Below are positions 52,384-61,031 of a stretch of 64,000 nucleotides of DNA, in pieces (position 1 is the first letter of the stretch; every line of letters begins with the position of its first letter). This stretch comes from Prorocentrum cordatum (lineage: Eukaryota; Sar; Dinophyceae; Prorocentrales; Prorocentraceae): contig CAUYUJ010019093.1 in NCBI GenBank assembly GCA_963575745.1, forward strand, positions 263,854-327,853, in the 5' to 3' direction. The translations under genes were made by a program, and so were the position numbers. Below the pieces are notes generated by a model, which did not search any database, was not told where the DNA came from, and worked only from the letters and a program-made list of their open reading frames with translations.

Positions 52384-52493
52384 TAACAACTACATAGAAG
52401 CAGAAACTCGGAGGTCCCGGCGCCGGAGGCGCCGCCGGGGGGGCCCAGCGCGGATCCAAGAAATCCGCGCGGAGCGCTTTACAGCGTTTGTTC
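52384..52493 (+). mobile_element. H1 foldback, copy f (deleted, chimeric arms)
   Basis: Left arm AGAAACTCGGAGGTCC (copy b type), then only the second hairpin (GGCGCC-GGA-GGCGCC), then right arm GATCCAAGAAATCCGCGCGG..GCGCTTTACA (copy a type). The first hairpin and part of the left arm are missing. Confidence 0.7.
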
Positions 52494-52566
52494 CGCCCTC
52501 GAGCATGATATCGCTCAGCTTTGAACAACCCCAGCTTTCCCGGCAGCGCCCATCGCTCGATACTCG

Positions 52567-52801
52567 GGGATCTTGTGACCCGGGTCAATCCAGACCCGGG
52601 TCAGCAGGAAACCAATAACTGCAATGCAGGAAAAAAGAAAACTGCAACGCAGGTCTTCGCAAGCCCGGGTCAGCCGATAGGCGCTGCCGCCTCGCGGCCA
52701 CGAGCGGCTCGCTGACCCGGGTCAGCCAGAGGGGGTCTTCGCAGGATCCTGCAGGATCCGGTGCCGTGGCTGACCCCCGTTTGCATTGACCCCCGTCTCA
52801 A
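52567..52801 (+). mobile_element. F4 element, copy c
   Basis: A complete copy: GGGGATCTTGTGACCCGGGT at the left, GTTTGCATTGACCCCCGTCT at the right. The ~32-bp ends are imperfect inverted repeats (..GGGTCAAT..CGGGTCAGC..). The interior has AACTGCAATGCAGG and CGCCTCGCGGCCACGAGCGG. Confidence 0.75.
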
Positions 52802-52802
52802 G

Positions 52803-52977
52803 GTAAAACAGGGCGAAGATCGGGATAAATCGCTCCAGAGCGTTCCGGATCGCTCTCAGAGCGTTCCCGAACGCTCTGGAGCGGCCGCGGCGCCCAATAC
52901 ACCCTCCAAACCCGACGATTCCCAGAGATTTCGAGTTATCCCGATCCGATTTTGTCCCGATCTTCGCGTCGTTTTAC
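52803..52977 (-). mobile_element. F3 foldback, copy b
   Basis: GTAAAACAGGGCGAAGATCG at the left mirrors CGATCTTCGCGTCGTTTTAC at the right. The core has CGCTCCAGAGCGTTCCGGAT and GGCCGCGGCGCCC. Orientation is opposite to copy a. It lies between a complete F4 copy and a repeated F4 right end. Confidence 0.8.
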
Positions 52978-53046
52978 GGGGGTCTTCGCAGGATCCTGCA
53001 GGATCTGGTGCCGTGGCTGACCCCCGTTTGCATTGACCCCCGTCTC
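52978..53046 (+). mobile_element. F4 right-end fragment
   Basis: GGGGTCTTCGCAGGATCCTG..GCTGACCCCCGTTTGCATTG repeats the last ~68 bp of the F4 element. Confidence 0.75.
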
Positions 53047-53059
53047 AAGGCTCCCGACC

Positions 53060-53170
53060 CCTCCTCCTCCTCTCCTCCTCCTCCTCCTCCTCCTTCCTCC
53101 TCCTTCTCCTCCCCTCCTCCCCTCCCCTCCTCCTCCCTCCTCCTCCTCCTCCTCCTCCTCCTCCTCCTCC
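53060..53170 (+). repeat. (CCT)n microsatellite
   Basis: Imperfect CCT, between two F4 right-end fragments. Confidence 0.93.
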
Positions 53171-53218
53171 TCCGTGCCGTGGCTGACCCCCGTTTGCATT
53201 GACCCCCGTCTCGAGGCT
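53171..53218 (+). mobile_element. F4 right-end fragment
   Basis: CCGTGCCGTGGCTGACCCCC..TTTGCATTGACCCCCGTCTC, directly following the CCT tract. Confidence 0.7.
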
Positions 53219-53539
53219 CCCGAGATGCCGGCTCGAGATCCCCGGCTCTGGCCGCCGGCGGGGGTCACTCACGCCCTCGGACGCCCGCGCTCTTCGGTCG
53301 CCGCCCCGCGCCTCGAGCCTGCCGCACTGGCGGATCGCTCGGACGTCCATTCCCTGTGTTTTTTTCGGTTTCGTGCATGGTTTTCTCGCCAAATGATGAA
53401 GGATGCTCCTCGATGGTCCTCGCCGAAAGAAAACTGCACACGTCCGAGCGATGCCAGGAAATGCCTCCCCCTTCCCCCGCGCGGGCCTGCCTTCGGACGA
53501 CGGCAGGCAGGATGCTTAAGACGCAGGCGGGCCTGCAGG

Positions 53540-53787
53540 TGGTGCAGTGGAGGCTCGACCACAAGAAGGAACCTTTCACAAGAAACCCGACCCCGAGACC
53601 CCAGGACGCCCACTGATACCTGGTATGGGAGCGTCACGCTCCCCAGAGCAAAACCCAACCCTGAGACCCCAGGACGCCCACTGACATCTGGTATGGGAGC
53701 GTCACGCTCCCCACAGCAAAACCCTCGAAACCCAGGGCACCCTGGAGGCGAGCAGGGTGTTTCTTGGCATGGGCCTCCGCTGCACCA
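53540..53787 (+). mobile_element. F6 element, copy a
   Basis: TGGTGCAGTGGAGGCTCGAC at the left mirrors GGCATGGGCCTCCGCTGCACC at the right. A ~68-bp internal segment (GAGACCCCAGGACGCCCACT..GTATGGGAGCGTCACGCTCC) is tandemly duplicated, so this copy is longer than copy b. Confidence 0.75.
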
Positions 53788-54184
53788 GCCGCCGCGACAA
53801 CTCCGAGTGTTCCGGAACGCCTCGGGACGACTTCATCTCCTTCCCGCAACAGGCCCGTGTCCACCCTGCGTTCCCCCCAAAGACGAGGTCGGACAAAAAC
53901 AAAAACACGCGCAGGCGCTGCACACCCGCCCAGCGATAAAAATGGAAGTCATGGATGGAAGGGCGCCCGAGCTGCTCCCGGCAGGCTGGGCGGCTCCGCT
54001 CGGCCTGGACAGCAGCAGACAAGCAGAGCATGCGCTACTCCTTGGCCCGCATGGGACCACGGCTGCGAAGCCACCCCGAAGAATGCCGGCATCGCCCAGG
54101 ATCGCCCAGACGAGCAGCAGTCAGGATGCGGTAAGGGCACCTGGAGCGGTTCTGGTGCCTCCTGTGCCCGAGGACCAGGCGAAG
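53788..54184. other. unassigned
   Basis: GC-rich; no recognised feature. Confidence 0.4.
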
Positions 54185-54187
54185 CCT

Positions 54188-54506
54188 GGATCGGGACCAA
54201 ATCGGATCGGGAAGAATCGGGGATCTCTCAGAGCCGTTGGGTCTGGATGCTGTTCGGGTGCTGCCAGAAGTGTCCCTGGCCGAAGGTGGCCCCGGAGGTC
54301 CCAGGGATGCCACGATCGCCTCCAGAGCACTCTTCACGAGGCACAGAGAGCTCCAGGGGCGGCATAGCGGCCCGAAGAGCTGTGGGGTACCTTGGGCCAC
54401 GGCCACTTCTAACGACACCACCCGTGTATCGGATCGGGCGCCGCGGCCGTTCCAGAGAAGAGTGCCACGGAACGCTCTGAGAGTGCTCTGGAACGCTATG
54501 GAGCGA
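54188..54506 (+). mobile_element. F3-like element interrupted by another repeat
   Basis: TCGGGACCAAATCGGATCGG at the left and GGGCGCCGCGGCCGTTCCAG..GGAACGCTCTGAGAGTGCTC at the right are F3 parts. The 54259-54400 segment between them is the repeat also found at 24241. Confidence 0.5.
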
Positions 54507-54584
54507 TGAGACTCCATGCTGAAATCATCGTGCGACCATAACGACAGGTTGTTCTGGCTACAGGCGAGCTCTGGCCACGAATAA

Positions 54585-54680
54585 GGTGAAGCCACTAGAT
54601 CATTGAAGTAGGAAGGCGCTGAAAGTAGACTGGAATCTGGGAATCCAGAAATACCTCTTTTCAACGACCGTTGGGTAGAT
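54585..54680 (+). repeat. dispersed repeat shared with 20686-20760
   Basis: GTGAAGCCACTAGATCATTG..AAGTAGGAAGGCGCTGAAAG closely matches GCGAAGCCACTCGATCATTG..AAGTAGGAAGACGCTTAAAA. Both continue to TTTTCAACGACCG or TTTCGACGACCG. Confidence 0.7.
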
Positions 54681-55204
54681 ACCCAAACCGCTACTCAGCG
54701 GACCTCTCTCGGGGTGCGCTCTGGCCAGGACTTCAAGGAGCCTCCAGCCGTGGCGACGAGAGATCTCTCCAGGAGGCGCAGAGGCATCGGCACAGCAGTC
54801 TCTTCTCCCCTGGCCCCCGGCCCTACCCTGAGGTCGGGCATGTCCTCCTACAAGCGGATGTTGGGCGACAATCAAACATTAGTTACAACAGATGGCAGAC
54901 ATAAAAACAAATGACAAGAACATCGTCCCCATCTTATTTCCAAACTATCCAGGAAGACTCCTCCCGTAATTAGATAGGCATGCCCGACTTGACCCTATCC
55001 TGGGGTGGCCGCGCGGCCCTGGCCGAGGAGAGAAGCGTGCGGGGGCCTCGGAACGGCACGGCCGAATTAAAGGGCCCGCTCGGATTGCGGCGGGGCCCGC
55101 GAGGGCACGGGATGAGCGGGCGCCTCCGCGGCGGCTCGGCCGGCGGGCCGCCCAAGCGGACGTCGGGGCGTGGGGCGGGAGAGGCGGAGGAGGAGGAGAG
55201 AGGT
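54681..55204. other. unassigned
   Basis: 54700-54790 (CCTCTCTCGGGGTGCGCTCT..GGCCAGGACTTC) recurs at 63220-63300 and is a further dispersed repeat. The rest is not recognised. Confidence 0.45.
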
Positions 55205-55308
55205 ACACACACACATATATATATATATATATACACAAATCTATGGTAATCATGAAGATCGGGATTTATATATATATATATACATATATATAAATATATG
55301 GTAGTCAT
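55205..55308. repeat. (AT)n microsatellites with inverted flanks
   Basis: Two TATATATATA tracts separated by CTATGGTAATCATGAAGATC..GGGATT. A second GGTAGTCATGAAGATCGGG follows at ~55300, so the unit is a short direct duplication. Confidence 0.8.
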
Positions 55309-55552
55309 GAAGATCGGGGACAGAGGCCCACGAGCAAACTAACAGCCCCCCGCGACGGCGACCAGAAGCAGACGACGCCTGGATGACACCGAGTCGGGGG
55401 CCCCTGCGAGCCAGCGGGCCGGGAGGACGTGTCGGGCGCCGCGGCCTCTCCAGAGCGCTCTGACGGCGCCCAAGAACGCTCTGAAGTATGCGGCATGATT
55501 CCCAAGCCCGCTTGAACTCACCCTCTTCTTCCCTCTTGGCGGCGCGCACAAG

Positions 55553-55738
55553 GGGGTAAGGGGGAGGGGGGAAGGCTTCTTAGAAGGAGGCTGCTGCTTA
55601 GAAGGCGCCGGCCTTACATCTACAAAGAAGGCCCGCGCCTTCTAAGAAGCAGGGGTGCTTCTAAGAAGCCTTCCCCCCTCCCCCTACCCCCATCTGCGCG
55701 TGGCTTCCCCCCTCCCCCTACCCCCCTCTGCGCGTGGC
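55553..55738. mobile_element. F14 foldback with duplicated right end
   Basis: GGGGGTAAGGGGGAGGGGGG..AAGGCTTCTTAGAAG at the left mirrors CTTCTAAGAAGCCTTCCCCC..CTCCCCCTACCCCC at the right (to 55692). A ~34-bp copy of the right end (CTTCCCCCCTCCCCCTACCC) follows at 55702. Confidence 0.75.
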
Positions 55739-55767
55739 CGACCCTCCCCCTCCCGGATCAAGGACTG

Positions 55768-55965
55768 AGCATCGTTTATCCGACTCCCCTCCCCAGCGGC
55801 GTGGCATGAGCCCCGCTGGCCGATTTACCCCCCCAGATGGGGATACAGGCCGTTCCCTTCGGGCTTCGAGGGGTGTATCCCCGACTGGGGTGGTAATTTG
55901 GTGGGGGTCTCGAAGGGGATGAGGATGGGGATGGGGGTCGGTTGAGCGATACTGCGTTACATTCT
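55768..55965. mobile_element. F9 foldback, copy b
   Basis: GAGCATCGTTTATCCGACTC at the left; CCGATTTACCCCCCCAGATG and TTCGGGCTTCGAGGGGTGTA inside; GGTCGGTTGAGCGATACTGC at the right. Homologous over its length to 29405-29605. Confidence 0.7.
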
Positions 55966-55989
55966 CGTTGGGGCTGGAGCCAATTTTTT

Positions 55990-57200
55990 CTTATCCGCGA
56001 TAGCGGCCGTCACCGGCCCCGCCCCTCCCCCACACCCCCCCTGTTGTCGTCACGTTCCGCGCCGGCAGCGTCCGTGAATGCCTCGGGATGGCCGAGGACG
56101 GGTACGAGCGGCATGTAGGTGGCGCTCTGCAAAGGTGCGCTTGTGTGCACCACAGTTCTCGCGTACACCACAGCGCCTGGGTACACCACAGCATCCGCGC
56201 GCAACAGAGAGCTGGTGCACACCACAGCGCCTGAGTGCACAGGACAAGTAGAAGGAGCATGTCGACAAGGACTTGCTGCGGACAGCTGAACACCATGCAA
56301 GGGTAGCGCTGATAATATAATGCGATGATCTTCCCTCCTCTCCTTTTCCTCCTCCTTCCTCACCCTTCTCCCCGTCGTGCGGCGCTACAGCGCATGTGCG
56401 TATCTCAACGTGCATCGCAAAACGGGAATGGACAAGAAACGAGGCAAGCGCTCGTGCCATGAATCGCCACGGTGCCATGCCACTGTGCCCCACGCCTCAA
56501 GCGAACCCCATTCAGGAAGACGCAGCCCTTGTCTCTATGCGCGTCCTCATCCCCGAGGCACGGCACCTCCTCGTCCTCCTCCTCCTCCTCCTCCTCCTCG
56601 TCCGCCTCCTCTGAAAGACTATCTGATTCCAAAAGCCCTCCGATTCCCGTAATGATATATATATATACACGTGTTTCCTCATGATATACATATACATATA
56701 CATATATATACACGTTTCCTGTGAAACCCACAACCACTCCATTTTGTCAGAATGGTTCCTTCTAGACTGCTACGTACAATCATGGTGTTGGGTTGCACAC
56801 GGTTGCTGTTGTGCACACAGGCGCCGTGGTGCACGCAGGCACTGTGGTGTACACCGGTCCTGTGTTGCACGCGGCTGCTGTGGTGCACATAGGGGCTGTG
56901 GTGTACACAGGCGCTGTGGTGCACGCAGGCACTGTGGTGCACACTGGCGCTGTGTCGCACGCGGCTAACGTGGTGTACATAGGTGCTGTGGTGTACACAG
57001 GCGCTGTGATGCGGGCGGCTCTGTGGTTCCCTCAGGCGCTGTGCTGTAGATTGCCACCTACATGCTGCTCTTACCCGCCCTCGGCCATTCCTAAGCATTC
57101 CCAGACGCCGCCAGCGAAAAATGTGACGTCCGTCATCGCCCCAGAATGAAAAAAGCAGGCTCCTGGCATCATCATGCTGGGGCTGCATCAGGGTGGTCGT
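55990..57200. repeat. large inverted repeat with GCACCACAG minisatellite arms
   Basis: Left arm 56050-56250 (TGAATGCCTCGGGATGGCCG, GCATGTAGGTGGCGCTCTGC) is inverted at ~56790-57130 (GCCACCTACATGCTGCTC, CGGCCATTCCTAAGCATTCC). Each arm also contains ~18-21-bp tandem units of GTGCACCACAGCGCCTG type. The ~450-bp loop carries a CCT tract and ATATAC tracts. Confidence 0.75.
56568..56612 (+). repeat. (CCT)n microsatellite
   Basis: ~40 bp of CCT inside the loop of the large inverted repeat. Confidence 0.9.
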
Positions 57201-57935
57201 GATTGGTGGCCGTTCTGTGTGCAGCAACTTCCCGCCATGACTCAGGCCAGACGGCTTGGCAAACGGCTTGGGAGTGGTACGTCGATAGAAATAAGAGAAG
57301 GGTGTTAGCGAATCAGCTCACCATAGCTGGTTTCCCCAGCGCCTTTCAGCGCTGGCGGTGCCAGCGCACCGAAGAAAACGCCCGGCGGCGTGGCCGACAC
57401 CAAATGCATGCAACACATTTCACATCCCCCCCCCCTGCGAGGCGGAATTTATCCGTGTTGGACGCCTGACATGGATATGGAATAAATGGGAACCGTGACG
57501 AACAACAAACATTTACCGAAACCAGCAGCGACCGATTTGGGCAGGCGGCCTTCTGTCTCAAATGGACAAAGTCCGCGGCCACGCCGACAGCGAACCAGGT
57601 TCAAAATGGCCAAGAACTGCTGACGCTCTTCGCATCCACTCTTTCCGTAATGGATATCGGTCGCACCGATCCATGACATGCGCCTGGGGGATCGGTCTTC
57701 CGGCAACTTTGCAAGCGGTGGATATCGATGAATTTGCTGCCCCACCCCGCGGTCACAAACAGAGCGAACCCAGGTCGACCAGGGCACTGTCGCGAAGCCC
57801 AGTCGGCCGCGCTTAGTAGCTCCCGCACCAGGGCCGGCGGATGGCGCAAAGGGGGACTCGGCCCCACGTGGTTCCTCAACCCGGGTCGGCCAGTGGGGGG
57901 GGCCTGAGCCCCTGTTACGTGAGCCACGAATCGAT
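57201..57935. other. mostly unassigned, F12-like segment
   Basis: 57305-57440 (GCGAATCAGCTCACCATAGC, TGGCCGACACCAAATGCATG) resembles the interior of F12 copy a but lacks its ends. The rest is not recognised. Confidence 0.45.
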
Positions 57936-58085
57936 GATCCTCAGAACGTGTATTAGCCCCAACGTGTGTTTGTCCATCGAGGACCTTCGATACGACGCGG
58001 GTGATGTAATGATCCACTGGTTGGGCTGAAGGGGGGTAACACACACATTGGGCCAACACACGTCCTGCGGATCATCGGGAGGGGG
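57936..58085. mobile_element. F16 foldback (single copy here)
   Basis: CGATGATCCTCAGAACGTGT..GCCCCAACGTGTGTTTG at the left mirrors AACACACACATTGGGCCAAC..ACACGTCCTGCGGATCATCG at the right. Confidence 0.65.
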
Positions 58086-58187
58086 CCTCGTCCCCAGACC
58101 GAGGCCCCTTCGGCGAGCCTTCTCGTGAGCCGCTCTGAGGCTGGCGTCGATCCCGCAGGGCCCACGCGCAAGGCGCGGGGGGCGCCG

Positions 58188-58435
58188 CCTCCTCCTCCTC
58201 CTCCTCCTCCTCCTCCTCCTCCTCCCTCCTCCTCCTCCTCCTCCTCCTCCTCCTCATCCTCCTCCTCCTCCTCTCTCCTCCTCCGCCTCCTCCTCTCCTC
58301 CTCCTCCTCCTCCTCCTCCTCCTCCTCCTCCTCCTCCTCCCTCCTCCTCCTCCTCCTCCTCCTCCTCCTCCTCCTCTCCTCCTCCTCCTCCCTCCTCCTC
58401 CTCCTCCTCCCTCTCCTCCTCCTCCTCCTCGCAGG
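58188..58435 (+). repeat. (CCT)n microsatellite
   Basis: ~245 bp of imperfect CCT. Confidence 0.97.
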
Positions 58436-58470
58436 CCAGGAGTGCGCTCGCTGGCCTCTCTAGGGACGGA

Positions 58471-58822
58471 CAACACACAGTGCAGCAGCACACACCTCCG
58501 GAGCGCCGCGCGGATCTCTCGGCTCGGCGCTGGGCCCCCCTCCCTGGCGCGCCGGGGGGTGGCGCTGGAGACGCCGCCAGGGGGTCCAAGCGCCGATCCA
58601 AGAATTCCACGCAGACTGGCTACCTGCCAGACACCCCCAACCCAACCCGAAGACCCAAATTTCGGGTTGGGGGGGGTATGGGTTCCACACGTGTTTTTTC
58701 GATGTTCCCCGGCCCCCCCCCACTGGAAATCGAGGGCACATGGAGGCCTTCGGGTTGGGTTGGGGTGGTTTGGTAGGTGGTGACAGACCTCCGAACCTTT
58801 AAATGTTTATGCAGCTCGTTCC
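58471..58822 (+). mobile_element. H1 foldback, copy g, interrupted by F10
   Basis: Left arm CGCCGCGCGGATCTCTCGGC, decayed first hairpin (CTGGCGCGCCGG), second hairpin GGCGCTGGAGACGCC, right arm CCGATCCAAGAATTCC..GCAGAC. After the F10 insertion it resumes with CTCCGAACCTTTAAATGTTT..ATG, the H1 terminus. Confidence 0.7.
58617..58782 (+). mobile_element. F10 element, copy a, nested in H1
   Basis: TACCTGCCAGACACCCCCAA..CCCAACCCGAAG at the left mirrors CTTCGGGTTGGGTTGGGGTG..GTTTGGTAGGTGG at the right. Flanking GCAGAC/ACAGAC is a probable 6-bp target duplication with one change. Noncoding, ~166 bp. Confidence 0.75.
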
Positions 58823-58904
58823 TCTTCGATGCTCGGTGAGACTCTGCAAGGACCGCCGCCACCGAGAACCCATCGGGGGGACGGCCCGTGGGCGGTGGTA
58901 CGCC

Positions 58905-59525
58905 TAACCGTGGCCCATGACGGATTGAGGGCGGGTGGTTTTCAAAATGTGGCTCTCGCCTTAACGCCGCGCACATTCGTTGTCAAACTTTGCAAGAGTT
59001 TCACGGATTCAGGGCGGGTCGTTTTCAAAATGTGACTCTCGCCTTAGCGCCGCGCACATTCGTTTTAAACATTTGAAAGACTTTCACGGATTGAGAGCGG
59101 TTCCTTTTCAAAATCTGGCTCTCGCCTTAGAGCCGCGCACATTTGATTTTTCATTTGCAAGAATTTCACGGATTCCCATGATCAACGAGACAGAAATTGT
59201 GTTCTGGAAGGACTCAGGATTTTGCGGGTGCAAGAGTTATGTTGATTCGCGGTGTTGGAATTCCTAAAATTGCGTTATGGCACGATTTCGGATCGTTAAA
59301 TCGCAGGGGTCAAAGTGATATATGCCGTTGAAATTTCGAGAATAATGCTTTGGCATGCTCCAGGAACTTCAAACGGTTGTCTTCCAACGAGGCAGTTCCC
59401 TCAATGGGAATGAACCTTTGTAGGGGCCTACGAAGAGGGAGCTTGGAGGAAGGGTTAATTCCAACATCGTTGATGACTCTTGGGTTTCACTGGTCCTCCT
59501 CCTCCTCCTCCTCCTCCTCATCCCC
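58905..59525 (+). mobile_element. F8 composite repeat element, copy c
   Basis: Inverted relative to copies a and b: three ~85-bp units (GTTTTCAAAATGTG.CTCTCG, CGCGCACATTCGTT), a unique part, then GGGTTTCACTGGTCC followed by (TCC)n. The ~100-bp end module is absent. Confidence 0.7.
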
Positions 59526-59692
59526 CACCTCCTCCTCCTCCCTCCTCCTCCCCCTTCGCCGCCCTCCTCGATCCCCCCTGGCTGGTGCCAGAGCGGCCGG
59601 TGTGCCCTCGCGCAGACGGGCGGAAGACCTCAGCGCGCGGCGAGCAGGAGCCGCGTCAGCAGGAAGGAAAACGCCGCGAGGACAAAGTAGCC

Positions 59693-59888
59693 TCGGGGGC
59701 GGCCAAGGACGGGGGCGTCCAAGAGGGGGGGGCGCAGATCATGGCCGGCGGCACGTGCGCGGCCGAGGGGAAGGGCCGGGGACGTAATCATTGAAACAAG
59801 AAGGGGCGCCATGAAATCTGGGGAGAGATCATGGCCCACGCCATGATATCCGCCCCTCCCAGTCCTCACCCCCCTCTTGGCCGCCCCT
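59693..59888 (+). mobile_element. F7 MITE, copy d
   Basis: TCGGGGGCGGCCAAGGACGG at the left mirrors CCCCCCTCTTGGCCGCCCC at the right. The interior matches other F7 copies (CAGATCATGGCCGGCGGCAC, CATGAAATCTGGGGAGAGAT). The right terminal CGA is changed and no exact target duplication remains. Confidence 0.8.
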
Positions 59889-60044
59889 GGCAACCGAACT
59901 TGAGCACCGACCACCGGGTCACCGGGACGTTGTACACGGAGAAGCCGGCCTCCAGCGACTCGACGTGGGCCGCGACGCACCTCGGAGAGGGGCCGACACA
60001 CGCGGACGGCGGGGAGCCCTGACCCCCGACGTCCTATTTTTATC

Positions 60045-60168
60045 GAACATAAACCCCTAAAAATCTAACCCCCTAAAGGTCTAACCCCCTGAAAAATCTA
60101 AACCCCTAAAAATCTAAATCTAAATCCCTAAAGGCTTAAACCCCTAAAAATCTAAACCCCTGGAGGTC
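60045..60168 (-). repeat. telomere-like (CCCTAAA)n tract, degenerate
   Basis: Tandem ACCCCTAAAAATCTAA and CCCTAAAGG(T)CTAA units. CCCTAAA, the complement of TTTAGGG, occurs several times. It looks like an interstitial, decayed telomeric repeat. Confidence 0.6.
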
Positions 60169-60654
60169 TGGGCCCCTTCCCCGGGGAGAGGCAGGGGAGG
60201 TGGGGGGGGGCTGTGCGGTAGATAGGGCAGTGCAGAATGGGGGCACAGACCCCCGACGTCGTGGCGGATCTCGTGGCACGAAGCCCCGGAGGTCTCCAGA
60301 CCCCTTCCCTCGAATATGGACCAGCTTTTCCTCCAGGGTGGTCCAGGGGCCTGGTGAGGGCCACCACCAGAGGCCCAAAACTATCGGAAGCTCAACGTCG
60401 TGCTTTGCTTAAATGTTTGTCGTGACACGACCTGCGGGTCGGCGGCGAGCCCAGCAGGGAAATCAGAGGGGGCAGGCGTTTTCGGAAGGCTCGGAAGGAC
60501 TCCGGCATTCCGAGCCAGGGACGGCTTCCCAGAGAGCGCGAGGGCCTCCCGAGAAGCTGCCGCCCACCTTCCGAGAAGGCCTGGTCCCTCTCACTTCCCC
60601 CCGGGGCACGCTGCCGCGCGGATCCTTCAACGCGGCGGGGCGCCCCTCATCCTC
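60169..60654. other. unassigned
   Basis: GC-rich, mixed; no gene recognised. Confidence 0.4.
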
Positions 60655-60780
60655 CTCCTTCTCCCCCCCTCCTCCTCCCCGCTCTCCTCCTCCACCTCCT
60701 CCCCCTCCCCCCACTCCTCCTCTTCCTCCTCCTCCTCCTCTTCCTCCTCCTCCTCCTCCTCCTCCTCCTCCTCCTCTCCC
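60655..60780 (+). repeat. (CCT)n microsatellite
   Basis: Imperfect CCT ending at the F4 left boundary. Confidence 0.93.
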
Positions 60781-60798
60781 GATCACCGCTCTATCCTC

Positions 60799-61031
60799 GG
60801 GGATCCTCTGACCCGGGTCAATCCAGACCCGGGTCAGCAGTAAACCAAAAAACTGCAATGCAGGAATAAAAAACTGCATCGCAGGTCTTCGCAAACCCGG
60901 GTCAGCCAATATGCGCGGCGGCCTCGCGGCCACGAGCGGCTCGCTAACCCGGGTCAGCCAGAGGGGGTCTTCGCAGGAACCTGCAGGATCCGGTGTCCTG
61001 GCTGACCCCCGTTTGCATTGACCCCCGTCTC
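60799..61031 (+). mobile_element. F4 element, copy d
   Basis: A complete copy with GGGGATCCTCTGACCCGGGT at the left and GTTTGCATTGACCCCCGTCT at the right; about 95% like copy c by eye. It follows a CCT tract directly. Confidence 0.78.
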
